Notes: a model not told the origin generated them from the sequence alone. A DNA stretch of 64,000 nt from Akkermansiaceae bacterium UBA2367 (GCA_002344525.1 DDTJ01000029.1:1-64000); one strand, 5' to 3'; shown: positions 16,494 to 24,085, numbered from the stretch's first letter. Program-made: numbers and translations.

Positions 16494-17761
16494 GCGACCC
16501 CATCGTTTTCACCGGCAGCGGCATCGTGTGCGGCGCGGGCGGCTCCGTCGCCGAAGTGTGGGACCGCCTTGAGCGCGGCGAGACGGCGGTGCGGACCTTC
16601 ACCCAATTCGACCCGGCGAAATGGCCCGTGCAAGTCGCGTCCGAGGTGCAGCTCTCCGCCCGCGAACTCGTCAGCGACCGCAAGCTGCACAAGACCATCG
16701 GACGCACCGACCTGTTCGGCATCTACGCCGCCGAGCAGGCCCTCGCCGACTCCGGTCTGCCCGCCCACCGCGACGCCCTCCCCGAATCCGAGCAGGAGGC
16801 GTGGAACGACCGCACCGGGCTCGTCGTCGGGAGCGGGGGAGGGAACTACCACAGCAACTACGATTACCTCCCCCTCATGACCGAGGCGCAGGGGGAACTG
16901 CCCCGTTTCGGCCAAGAGCTCGGCAACCTCGTCACCCCCATGTGGCTGCTGCGCAACCTGCCCAACAACGTGCTCTGCCATGTCGGTATCCGCGGCCAAT
17001 ACAAGGGGACCAACGCCTGCATCACCAACCAGTGCTCCGGCGGCGTCCTCGCCGTGGCCGAGGCGGCCTGGGCCATCCGCAACGGCGAGGCCGACCGCAT
17101 CACCGCGGCGGGCCACGACGCGCCCTTCGAGCCGGAGATGGTCTACTACTACCACAAGCTCGGGCTGATGTCCGGCTCGGCCCCGCGCCCCTTCGGCGCC
17201 GGGCGCGACGGCACCGTCTTCGGCGAGGGCGCCGCCTCCCTCGTCCTGGAGAGGGAAAGCGAGGCCCGGGCGCGCGGGGCGAAGGTCATCGGAGAGTTCC
17301 TCGGCTTTGGCTGCTGCAACGAGGCCGCCGGCATCGTCGATCTCGCTCCCGACGGCAACGGGGTGAGCCGCGCCATCGAGGAGGCCCTCGCCTCGGCCGG
17401 GGTCGCGAAGGAGGAGGTCGGCTTCATCTGCGCCCACGGCAACGGCAACCGAGCCTCCGACGCCACCGAGGCAGCGGGGATCCGGCGGGTCTTCGGCGAC
17501 GACCTCCCGCCCGTGACCGCCTTCAAGTGGGCCTACGGCCACCTCATCGCCGCCTCCGGCATCGTCGATCTCGTCATGGCGCTGGAGGCGCTGCGGCGGG
17601 GCGTCGTGCCCGGCATCGCCACACTGGACAGGGTCGACCCGGCGATCGCACCCTTTCCGGTCTCGCGCGAGGCGGCGAAACCGCGAGGGAATATCGCGCT
17701 GCTCGTCTGCCGGGGATTCGGCGGGATGAACGTGTCCTTGGTGGTTCGCGGGGAGCGATAA
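16490..17761 (+). CDS. divergent beta-ketoacyl synthase
   Basis: This 423-residue thiolase-fold synthase overlaps the preceding gene by four bases (ATGA), with GAGGAGG as ribosome-binding site, so the two are translationally coupled. The nucleophile region reads TNACITNQCSGGVLA with Cys182. The other catalytic residues are His316 in AHGNGN (instead of HGTGT) and His351 in KWAYGHLIAASG. All three catalytic residues are present, so it is not a chain-length factor, which lacks the cysteine. The unusual NQC elbow and the insert with HSNYDYLPLMT near residue 121 suggest a different acyl or starter preference. The partner ACP is not encoded in the operon. Confidence 0.85.
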   Translation: MSDPIVFTGSGIVCGAGGSVAEVWDRLERGETAVRTFTQFDPAKWPVQVASEVQLSARELVSDRKLHKTIGRTDLFGIYAAEQALADSGLPAHRDALPESEQEAWNDRTGLVVGSGGGNYHSNYDYLPLMTEAQGELPRFGQELGNLVTPMWLLRNLPNNVLCHVGIRGQYKGTNACITNQCSGGVLAVAEAAWAIRNGEADRITAAGHDAPFEPEMVYYYHKLGLMSGSAPRPFGAGRDGTVFGEGAASLVLERESEARARGAKVIGEFLGFGCCNEAAGIVDLAPDGNGVSRAIEEALASAGVAKEEVGFICAHGNGNRASDATEAAGIRRVFGDDLPPVTAFKWAYGHLIAASGIVDLVMALEALRRGVVPGIATLDRVDPAIAPFPVSREAAKPRGNIALLVCRGFGGMNVSLVVRGER

Positions 17762-17784
17762 GAGGCGGCGTCTCCCTGCAAACC

Positions 17785-18981
17785 ATGCGCAATGGCATCG
17801 ACACAGTCGAAATCTCCCGCATCGAGAAGCTCCTCGTCGATCTCGACGTGGAGGGGCTGCGACGTTTCTTCTCCGACGAGGAGCTGGCCGACGCCGGGTC
17901 CGGCGGCCCCGTCCGCGCCCAGAAGCTCGCGGCCCGCTTCGCGGCGAAGGAGGCCTGCTGCAAGCTCTTCCCGAAGGAGATCTGCCTCGGCATGATCGAG
18001 CCGCACGATTTCTCCGTCTCGCGCGACGGCTACGGGCAGCCCCGCATCGTGCCGACCGAGCGGGCACGCGCCGTGATGGACCGCCACCGCGTCGCCTCCA
18101 TCTCCGTCTCCACGACCCACACCGAAACCGGGGCCACGGCGGTGGCCACGGTCGAGCCCGCGACGATGGCCGTGCCTTGGTATGGCAGGATGATCTACCG
18201 CGCCCTGCCCCTGCGCCGCGAGGTGGTCATGGAGAACCTGCGCCGAGTCTTCGGCGACACCTTGACGGAGCCCCGTATCGTGGAGATCGCCCAGGCTTTC
18301 TACGCCCACTTCGCCAAATTCCTCGGCGAGTTCGTCCGCTTCGCCTTCCTTTCGGAGAAAAGGCGGGCCGGGCTGGTCCGCGTCGAGGGAGGGGAGCACC
18401 TCATCGCCGCCTTGGAGAAGGGCAGGGGAGTCCTCCTCCTCGCCGGGCACTTCGGGAACTGGGAGGTTTCGACGGTGGCGGGCCTGTCGCAGTTCCGGCA
18501 ATACCGAGGCCTCTTCCATTTCATCCGCCGCCCTCTCAAGCCGAAGTGGTTCAACGATTTCGTGATGCGCCGGTTCCAAAAGGCCGGCTTCGGCACGCTG
18601 GAGAAGAGCGGCTCGCTCGACGAGATTCTGGCCTTGTTGGAGGACAACCACATCGTCGTCTCCGTCTTCGACCAGTTCTCGATGCCCCAATATGGGATCG
18701 ACTCGGAGTTCTTCGGACATCCCGCCCTGACCTTCAAGAGCCTCGCGGTCCTCGCGCAATTCACCGGCGCACCCGTTATCCCCGCGTCGAGCTGGCGCGA
18801 GCCCGACGGCAGCCATGTCCTGCTTTTCGAGCCACCCGTCGAAGTCCCCGCCGAGGGACGCACCAAGGACATCCTGCGGCAGAGCACGAAGCGATTCAAC
18901 GAGGCGATCGAGCGCATCATCCTGCGCCACCCCGAGCAGTGGATCTGGATGCACAAACGCTGGAAGCGGGTGATTTACTAA
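17785..18981 (+). CDS. fusion of holo-ACP synthase (AcpS) and LpxL-type acyltransferase
   Basis: The 398-residue protein joins two enzymes. Residues 1-126 are AcpS-like: GIDTVEISRIEKLL with the metal-binding Asp, FFSDEELAD, ARFAAKEACCKLF with the conserved Glu, and VASISVSTTHTETGATAVAT. Residues 127-398 match the lysophospholipid/lipid A acyltransferase (LpxL/HtrB) fold: ALEKGRGVLLLAGHFGNWEV with the catalytic His, then FIRRPLKPKWFNDFVMRRFQ, VFDQFSMPQYGIDSEFFGHP and the ending QWIWMHKRWKRVIY. The N-terminal membrane helix usual in LpxL is absent, replaced by AcpS. It could prime an ACP and transfer its finished acyl chain to a lipid. Last gene of the operon, 23 bases after the synthase gene. 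The reading frame is continuous across the junction. Confidence 0.88.
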   Translation: MRNGIDTVEISRIEKLLVDLDVEGLRRFFSDEELADAGSGGPVRAQKLAARFAAKEACCKLFPKEICLGMIEPHDFSVSRDGYGQPRIVPTERARAVMDRHRVASISVSTTHTETGATAVATVEPATMAVPWYGRMIYRALPLRREVVMENLRRVFGDTLTEPRIVEIAQAFYAHFAKFLGEFVRFAFLSEKRRAGLVRVEGGEHLIAALEKGRGVLLLAGHFGNWEVSTVAGLSQFRQYRGLFHFIRRPLKPKWFNDFVMRRFQKAGFGTLEKSGSLDEILALLEDNHIVVSVFDQFSMPQYGIDSEFFGHPALTFKSLAVLAQFTGAPVIPASSWREPDGSHVLLFEPPVEVPAEGRTKDILRQSTKRFNEAIERIILRHPEQWIWMHKRWKRVIY

Positions 18982-19042
18982 CACGCGCCGGAGAGGTGAG
19001 TGGAGGGATTTTCGCGGGAGGTTCGAGCTTCGGTTTTCCCCC

Positions 19043-19822
19043 TCACTTCCCCTCCACCTCGCGCCGGTGGCGTTCGCGGTAGGTGGCCGGGGTCATCCCC
19101 GTCTCGGTGCGGAAGGCGCGGGTGAAGGCGCTCTGGTCGTAGAAGCCGCAGTCGATGCCGATGGCTCCGGCGGGGTGGTCGGTCGCGATCAGCTCGTGCC
19201 GCGCGGCGCGGAGGCGCTGGCGGATGAGGTAGCGCATCGGCGGCTCGCCGAGGAGACTGCGGAAGACGCGGGTGAATTGCCGCTCCGAGAGATGGCAGAG
19301 CGCCGCCAGTTCGGATGTGGTGACCGGCTCGCTGAAGCGGGTGTGGAGATGCCGTAGCGCGGGCTCGAGCTGGGAGAAGGAATGCGCCACCCCGCCGACC
19401 TCGTGCAGGTCGTAGAGCACGATGGCCACGCCGCAGATGGCCTCGCCGCGGTCGCACAGCGGGGCCACGGTGACGACATACCAGTTCAGCGGCCCGGCGA
19501 TGTCGGGCACCATCTGGGCGTAGTAGGTGCGCGTCTCCCCGCTGTCCATGACGCGGCGGTCCTCCTCGAGGAAGCTCTCCGCCAGAGGCCGGGAGAAGAA
19601 GTCGGCGTCGGTCTTGCCGAGCATCTCCCATTCGTGCTCGACGTTGAAGATCTTCAGCGTGCGCGCGTTCGCCCGGACGAAGCGGCTCTCGCGGTCCTTG
19701 GCGACGAAGGCGATGTTCGGCAGACTCTCGAAGAGGGCCGAAAGTTGCAAGCCCCCGCCGAGATGGTCGAGGAACTCCCGCTGGAAGCGGAGGGCTTCGC
19801 TTTTTTCCGCAATCGTGCTCAT
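19043..19822 (-). CDS. PAS-domain AraC-family transcriptional regulator
   Basis: This 259-residue regulator has an N-terminal PAS-like sensor (about 25-140, with LPNIAFVAKDRESRFVRAN, NVEHEWEMLGKTDADFF and YYAQMVPDIAGPLNWYVVTV). The C-terminal AraC DNA-binding domain has two helix-turn-helix units: TTSELAALCHLSERQFTRVF and AIGIDCGFYDQSAFTRAFRT followed by TGMTPATYRER. It diverges from an NAD-dependent epimerase gene with 69 bases between starts, so control of that gene and of itself is likely. The ligand is not evident. ATG 19822 gives MSTIAEKSEALRF, and a -10-like TATTTT lies six bases ahead. Confidence 0.9.
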   Translation of the reverse strand: MSTIAEKSEALRFQREFLDHLGGGLQLSALFESLPNIAFVAKDRESRFVRANARTLKIFNVEHEWEMLGKTDADFFSRPLAESFLEEDRRVMDSGETRTYYAQMVPDIAGPLNWYVVTVAPLCDRGEAICGVAIVLYDLHEVGGVAHSFSQLEPALRHLHTRFSEPVTTSELAALCHLSERQFTRVFRSLLGEPPMRYLIRQRLRAARHELIATDHPAGAIGIDCGFYDQSAFTRAFRTETGMTPATYRERHRREVEGK

Positions 19823-19828
19823 GGCCGG

Positions 19829-19858
19829 AAAATACCAAAGATTGACGGTTCGCGCCAA
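19829..19858 (-). promoter_or_regulatory. candidate promoter of the AraC-type regulator gene (leaderless)
   Basis: Minus strand: TTGGCG (19858-19853), an 18-base spacer and TATTTT (19834-19829) are followed by six bases and the ATG at 19822. No ribosome-binding site is visible, which is consistent with a leaderless message. Confidence 0.4.
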
Positions 19859-19879
19859 GCCTTCCTCGCGGTTCGCGGC

Positions 19880-19885
19880 CATAAT
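19880..19885 (+). promoter_or_regulatory. candidate -10 box of the epimerase gene
   Basis: CATAAT (5 of 6 matches to consensus) ends six bases before the ATG at 19892. A -35 match at normal spacing is missing, which would suit activator-dependent transcription by the divergent AraC-type regulator. Confidence 0.35.
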
Positions 19886-19891
19886 TCGCCC

Positions 19892-20836
19892 ATGAGCAAA
19901 ACCGTCGCGATCTTCGGAGCTGGGGGAAAATTGGGCCGTCGCGCCCTCGCGTTGCTCGCGGAGCGTGGTTGGCCGGTGCGGGCGCTCGTCCACCGCACGC
20001 CGGTCGAAGGCCCCGGCATCGTGTCGGTCAAAGGCAGCATCACCGATCCCGCCGCAGTCGAGGAGACCGTGCGCGGTGCCGATCTCGTGGTGCAGCTCGC
20101 CACGACGAAGGAGGACGCGGACACCTTCTTCGACGTCAGCGTGAAGGGCACCTTCCACATTCTCGAAGCGTGCCGCAAGCAGGGCGTGGAGCAGTTCCTC
20201 CTCCTCGGCGGCGACGCGGCCTGCGGCATCTGGTTCCACCCGCAGCCCATCCCCATCGACGAGAACCATCCCCTCGCCGCCTATCCCGGCTACTACGCCT
20301 TCTCCAAGGTGATGGAGGAGACGATGGCGCAGCAGTATGCGGTGCAGTATGGCGTGCCCTTCACGGTGCTGCGCTCGTCGTGGGTCTTCGAGGGCGACGA
20401 CCTGCTGCGGCATTTCTCGCTGCTGCGAAATGTCGATCCCTCCGAGCCCGGCCACGGCTTCGGGGAGATCACCGACGAGATCCTCGCGCTGGTGAAGGCG
20501 CAGGAGGAGCGCATCCCCATCCTGACCGACGCCCAAGGCACGCCCCTGCGGCGGCACATCGTCCACATCGACGACGTGATGCAGGCCTTCGGCCTGATGC
20601 TGGGGAATCCCTCGGCCAACGGGCAGGTCTTCAACATCGCCGGGCCGTCGCCCTTCGACTACCGCGTCGCGGCGGACTACCTCTCCGCGAAGCTGGGCAC
20701 GCCCACCGTCGAGATCCGCTGCCCGGACTACCATCCCTTCGAGATCAACATCACCCGCGCCCGCACCGTGCTCGGCTACGCCCCGGAGAACGACTTCTTC
20801 CGCATGGCGGATCGGGCGGTGGAGGGTGATCAGTAA
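19892..20836 (+). CDS. NAD-dependent epimerase/dehydratase family protein (extended SDR)
   Basis: This 314-residue Rossmann enzyme has the cofactor loop TVAIFGAGGKLGRRAL at the N-terminus and the extended-SDR active-site Tyr and Lys in YYAFSKVMEE. Further family features are VLRSSWVFEGDD and RRHIVHIDDVMQAF, the stretch that closes the substrate pocket. Members act on nucleotide sugars, free sugars or sugar acids; the substrate here is unknown. It is divergent from a PAS-AraC regulator and followed after 55 bases by a sulfatase gene. This suggests a carbohydrate-use locus. The stop lies inside an imperfect direct repeat (TGATCAGTAAACAG, TGATCGGTAATCAG). Confidence 0.88.
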   Translation: MSKTVAIFGAGGKLGRRALALLAERGWPVRALVHRTPVEGPGIVSVKGSITDPAAVEETVRGADLVVQLATTKEDADTFFDVSVKGTFHILEACRKQGVEQFLLLGGDAACGIWFHPQPIPIDENHPLAAYPGYYAFSKVMEETMAQQYAVQYGVPFTVLRSSWVFEGDDLLRHFSLLRNVDPSEPGHGFGEITDEILALVKAQEERIPILTDAQGTPLRRHIVHIDDVMQAFGLMLGNPSANGQVFNIAGPSPFDYRVAADYLSAKLGTPTVEIRCPDYHPFEINITRARTVLGYAPENDFFRMADRAVEGDQ

Positions 20837-20891
20837 ACAGTGATCGGTAATCAGTAGAGTCCGTGCATTAACGGCCCCTAGCAATAATACG

Positions 20892-22325
20892 ATGAAACTC
20901 CTCCTCCAGTTCCTCGCCGCGATCCTGTTCGCCGCCTCCCCAATCCTTGCCGGAACGGAGCGCCCCCCGAACTTCATCATCTTCTTCTGCGACAACCTCG
21001 GCTACGGAGACATCGAGTCCTTCGGATCGACCCTGCACTGCACCCCGAACCTGAACCGCATGGCTGCGGAGGGGCGCAAGTTCACCCACTTCTATGTCAG
21101 CTCCGGGGTCTGCACCCCCTCGCGTGCCAGCATCATGACCGGCTGCTACGCCCAGCGCGTCGGCATGCACCTCAATCCACGGGACCACCAAGTGCTGCGC
21201 CCCGTCTCCCCCTACGGCCTGAACCCCGCCGAAACCACCCTCGCCGAGGCGCTCAAGGCGCGGGGCTACGCCACCGCCCATATCGGGAAGTGGCATCTCG
21301 GCGACCAGCCCGAGTTCCTCCCGACCCGGCAGGGCTTCGACCATTTCTTCGGCATCCCCTACTCCGACGACATGACCGAGCGGGTATGGGAGCAGGACGG
21401 CTCGCACTGGCCGCCGTTGCCCCTGATGCGGGGCGAGGAGGTCGTCGAGGCCCCCGCCGACCGCGACACCCTGACAAGACGCTACACCGAGGAGGCCCTC
21501 GCTTGGATCGAGGAGAACCGCGAGCGTCCCTTCTTTCTCTACCTGCCCCATGCCATGCCCGGGAGCACCGCGACGCCCTACTCCAGCGAGGCGTTCCGCG
21601 GCAAGAGCAGGAACGGGCCATGGGGCGACTCCGTCGAGGAGCTCGACTGGTCAACCGGCGCGATCCTCGACAAGCTCCGCGAACTCGGCCTCGCGGAATC
21701 GACCCTCGTCGTCTGGACCTCCGACAACGGCTCGCCCCTCGCAAGCGAGCCCGACGACCTCAGCCTCGGCTCCAACCTCCCGCTCTCCGGGCGCGGCTAT
21801 ACCACGAGCGAGGGTGGCTTCCGCGTCCCCTGCCTGATGTGGTGGCCGGACCGCATTCCCGCAGGCACCGTCTGCGAGGAGTTGAGCTCGACGATGGATC
21901 TCTACCCCACCTTCGTGAAGCTCGCCGGAGGAAAGGACGACGGCGTGAAGCGCGATGGCCGCGACATCGTCCCGCTGATTCTCGGCGAGGCGGACGCGAA
22001 GAGCCCTTGGGAAGTCTTCGCCTACTACGACCTCGACCAACTGCAGGCAGTCCGATCCGGACCATGGAAGCTCTTCCTGCCGCTGGAGCAGTTCTCCCAG
22101 CACCCTCGCTACAAGCGGGGCGCCGGATTGCAGGGGCCTCTCCTCTTCAATGTCGTCGAGGACACCGACACTTCGGAGAACGTCGCGGAGCAGTATCCTG
22201 AAATCGTCGCCCGGCTCGGCGAGTTGGCCGAGGCGGTGAAAGCCGATCTCGGAGACCAAGGCAAGCCCGGAGCCGGAATGCGTCCGCCGGGAAAGGTCGA
22301 GAACCCGATGCCCGTGACCCGATAG
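20892..22325 (+). CDS. secreted sulfatase (Cys-type, S1 family)
   Basis: This 477-residue exported enzyme (signal MKLLLQFLAAILFAASPILA) should hydrolyse sulfate esters of polysaccharides or glycolipids. The formylglycine motif CTPSR starts at Cys74 in SGVCTPSRASIMTG. The metal-binding NFIIFFCDNLGYGD and the IGKWHLGD and WTSDNGSP blocks are all conserved. It needs a formylglycine-generating enzyme or anaerobic SME; neither SUMF1 protein in this window has the Cys pair, so maturation must come from elsewhere. The gene follows the epimerase gene closely, and an AT-rich inverted-repeat element begins at its stop codon. Confidence 0.95.
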   Translation: MKLLLQFLAAILFAASPILAGTERPPNFIIFFCDNLGYGDIESFGSTLHCTPNLNRMAAEGRKFTHFYVSSGVCTPSRASIMTGCYAQRVGMHLNPRDHQVLRPVSPYGLNPAETTLAEALKARGYATAHIGKWHLGDQPEFLPTRQGFDHFFGIPYSDDMTERVWEQDGSHWPPLPLMRGEEVVEAPADRDTLTRRYTEEALAWIEENRERPFFLYLPHAMPGSTATPYSSEAFRGKSRNGPWGDSVEELDWSTGAILDKLRELGLAESTLVVWTSDNGSPLASEPDDLSLGSNLPLSGRGYTTSEGGFRVPCLMWWPDRIPAGTVCEELSSTMDLYPTFVKLAGGKDDGVKRDGRDIVPLILGEADAKSPWEVFAYYDLDQLQAVRSGPWKLFLPLEQFSQHPRYKRGAGLQGPLLFNVVEDTDTSENVAEQYPEIVARLGELAEAVKADLGDQGKPGAGMRPPGKVENPMPVTR

Positions 22326-22449
22326 CTGGCAGCCCGTCGGACTTTATTCACAACTTATTGATAATGAATTATTTCCGAGTTCAAAATTAAATATATGATT
22401 ATCAACGAGCTACTAAAAATTCAACATGCAAGTCCGACAGACTGCTAGC
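22325..22449. repeat. AT-rich inverted-repeat element
   Basis: A 20-base imperfect inverted repeat (22325-22344 GCTGGCAGCCCGTCGGACTT; 22430-22449 AAGTCCGACAGACTGCTAGC, three mismatches) encloses 85 bases that are strikingly AT-rich. Inside, TTGATAAT and ATTATCAA form a second inverted pair. The left arm begins at the last base of the sulfatase stop. It has no coding capacity. It resembles a MITE or a strong bipartite hairpin. Confidence 0.75.
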
Positions 22450-22544
22450 TCCTAGATTGACTTCGTTGCGTTCCGTCTATTTGCCTACGTTGCACTCCGG
22501 CTACCTGCGGTTCCGCTTCGCTTCGATTCCTGCTCCTGACTCCT

Positions 22545-22883
22545 ATGAAGAAAACCTTCCACCACATCGGCCTCCCCACCACCGAGAGCCAGCCCGGCGA
22601 GTTCTTCGTCGAGGACACCCGCGTCTGGGTCACCGACCCGCGCAAGCATCCCTACAAGGTCGAGTTCCTCCGCTTCGAGGCCGACAGTCCCGTCACCGGA
22701 CCCGTCCGCGACATGCCCCACGTCGCCTACCGCGTCGACGACATCGAGGCGGCCATCGCGGGCGAGGAGGTCATCCTCGAACCCTTCGAGCCTTCGCCGA
22801 ACTTCACCGTCGCCTTCGTTCTCAAGGATGGGGCAGTGGTCGAATATATGAAATTCGACAAGGAGGAAGACCTTCCTTGGTAG
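22545..22883 (+). CDS. VOC-superfamily (glyoxalase-like) protein
   Basis: This 112-residue protein has the single-unit vicinal-oxygen-chelate layout: FHHIGLPT at the N-terminus with a metal-type His, PHVAYRVDDIEAAIAG in the middle and a terminal strand DGAVVEYMKF with the expected Glu. It is shorter than glyoxalase I and would work as a dimer. The reaction is unknown; the position between a sulfatase and an SDR gene suggests a sugar or small-molecule pathway. The start ATG lacks a clear ribosome-binding site. Confidence 0.8.
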   Translation: MKKTFHHIGLPTTESQPGEFFVEDTRVWVTDPRKHPYKVEFLRFEADSPVTGPVRDMPHVAYRVDDIEAAIAGEEVILEPFEPSPNFTVAFVLKDGAVVEYMKFDKEEDLPW

Positions 22884-22890
22884 CTCTTTA

Positions 22891-22984
22891 GTTGATAGTT
22901 GAGGGTTGAGAGTTGAGAGGCAGAAAATAAGCGGCTTGCGCTGACTCCGAAACTCTCAACTCTCAACTACCGACTCTCAACTCC
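22891..22984. repeat. inverted repeat between VOC and SDR genes
   Basis: Repeats of GTTGAG/GTTGAGAG at 22891-22919 face their complement CTCTCAACTCTCAACTAC at 22953-22970, with another copy ACTCTCAACTC at 22973-22983. They can pair into a long imperfect hairpin just upstream of the SDR start codon, where it could act as a terminator or affect translation. Confidence 0.6.
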
Positions 22985-22991
22985 CCATCTT

Positions 22992-23762
22992 ATGAACCTG
23001 AACAACAAAGTCATTCTCGTCACCGGGGGCACCTCGGGCATTGGCGAGGCCTGCACCCGGCATTTCGCCTCGCTCGGGGCCAAGGTCGTCACCACCTCGA
23101 ACCAGCAGGACCGGGGCGAGGCGTTGGAGGAGGAACTCCGCAAGGCGGGGCAGGAGGTGCGCTTCATCCACGCCGACGTCTCGGTGGAGGAGAGCGTGAA
23201 GGCCCTCGTCGATTTCACTGTCGTCGAATACGGCCGCCTCGACGGCGTCCACTGCAACGCGGGCGTCTGGGGCAAGGGCATGGTCACCGAGTTCAACGAG
23301 GCCGCTTGGGACAAGATCATGGGCGTGAACGTGAAGAGCGTCCTCTGGACCGCGAAGCACGCCATCCCCGCGATGGAGGCCTCGGGCAACGGGGTCTTCC
23401 TCGTGACCACCTCGGTCGCCGCCTTCATCGGCTTCCCCGCCCATGCCCTCTACTGCGCCTCGAAGGGGGCGCTGGAGTCGCTGATCCGCTGCCTCGCCGC
23501 CGACCACGCGGGCAAGGTGCGCGTCGTCGGCATCTGCCCCGGCACCATCGACACGCCCATGCTCGCCGCCACCTGCGACGGCTGGGACAAGCCGGTCGAG
23601 GAGCTCTACGCCGAAGTCGCCAAGAAGATCCCCGTGCGACGCCTCGGCCAGCCCTCCGACATCGCGAAGACGGCGGCTTTCCTGCTGAGCGAGGATTCGG
23701 AATACATCAATGCGACAAGCATCGTGCTCGACGGCGGGACGATGGCGTTGCCGCCGTGGTAG
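22992..23762 (+). CDS. short-chain dehydrogenase/reductase (classical SDR)
   Basis: This 256-residue NAD(P)-dependent oxidoreductase has the cofactor motif TGGTSGIGEA (residues 11-20), the NAG motif in VHCNAGVWGK and the catalytic Ser141, Tyr154 and Lys158 (YCASK). A typical C-terminal INATSIVLDGGTMALPPW closes the fold. Substrate unknown; similar proteins oxidise sugars or hydroxy acids. It probably belongs with the epimerase/sulfatase/VOC group on the same strand. The hairpin directly ahead of the ATG may influence its expression. Confidence 0.92.
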   Translation: MNLNNKVILVTGGTSGIGEACTRHFASLGAKVVTTSNQQDRGEALEEELRKAGQEVRFIHADVSVEESVKALVDFTVVEYGRLDGVHCNAGVWGKGMVTEFNEAAWDKIMGVNVKSVLWTAKHAIPAMEASGNGVFLVTTSVAAFIGFPAHALYCASKGALESLIRCLAADHAGKVRVVGICPGTIDTPMLAATCDGWDKPVEELYAEVAKKIPVRRLGQPSDIAKTAAFLLSEDSEYINATSIVLDGGTMALPPW

Positions 23763-23798
23763 GCGCGGCGGAGCCGCGCCTGTAAAAGGTAAAAAGTG

Positions 23799-23827
23799 TT
23801 GATTAAGGCGATGTTCGGCATCATGAT
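23799..23827 (+). promoter_or_regulatory. promoter of the vapBC-like pair (leaderless)
   Basis: TTGATT (23799-23804), a 17-base spacer and CATGAT (23822-23827) are followed by exactly six bases and the ATG at 23834. The spacing is ideal for a housekeeping sigma factor and implies a leaderless or near-leaderless mRNA. Confidence 0.45.
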
Positions 23828-23833
23828 GCTTCG

Positions 23834-24082
23834 ATGAGAACAACAATTGACATCAATGATGCGCTTTTGTCGGAAGTTCGCCAACGCTCGAACTTGAGTG
23901 GGCGCTCGTTCAAGGAGGAGCTGGACCGACTCCTTCGGATCGGACTCTCCGCAGTCGAGGGAGCCGCCTCAAAGCGCCCCTACAAGGTGAAGCCCCACGC
24001 GCTGGGACTCAAGGCCGCCTTCCGCGGGGAAAGCCTCAACCAGCTCTTCGACCAGCTCGAAGCCGAAGATCACGCCCGCTGA
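23834..24082 (+). CDS. vapB: VapB-type ribbon-helix-helix antitoxin
   Basis: This 82-residue protein starts MRTTIDINDALLSEVRQRSN, a ribbon-helix-helix strand and helix, followed by FKEELDRLLRIGLSAVE. The C-terminal 35 residues (SKRPYKVKPHALGLKAAFRG, then LFDQLEAED) look like a toxin-neutralising tail. It is followed after three bases by a PIN-domain toxin gene. The pair should form a complex that binds its own promoter. Confidence 0.85.
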   Translation: MRTTIDINDALLSEVRQRSNLSGRSFKEELDRLLRIGLSAVEGAASKRPYKVKPHALGLKAAFRGESLNQLFDQLEAEDHAR

Positions 24083-24085
24083 GCC

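Noticed and set aside
16490..17761. Chain-length factor partner of FabF
   Set aside because: The Cys nucleophile and both His residues are present, which chain-length factors lack.
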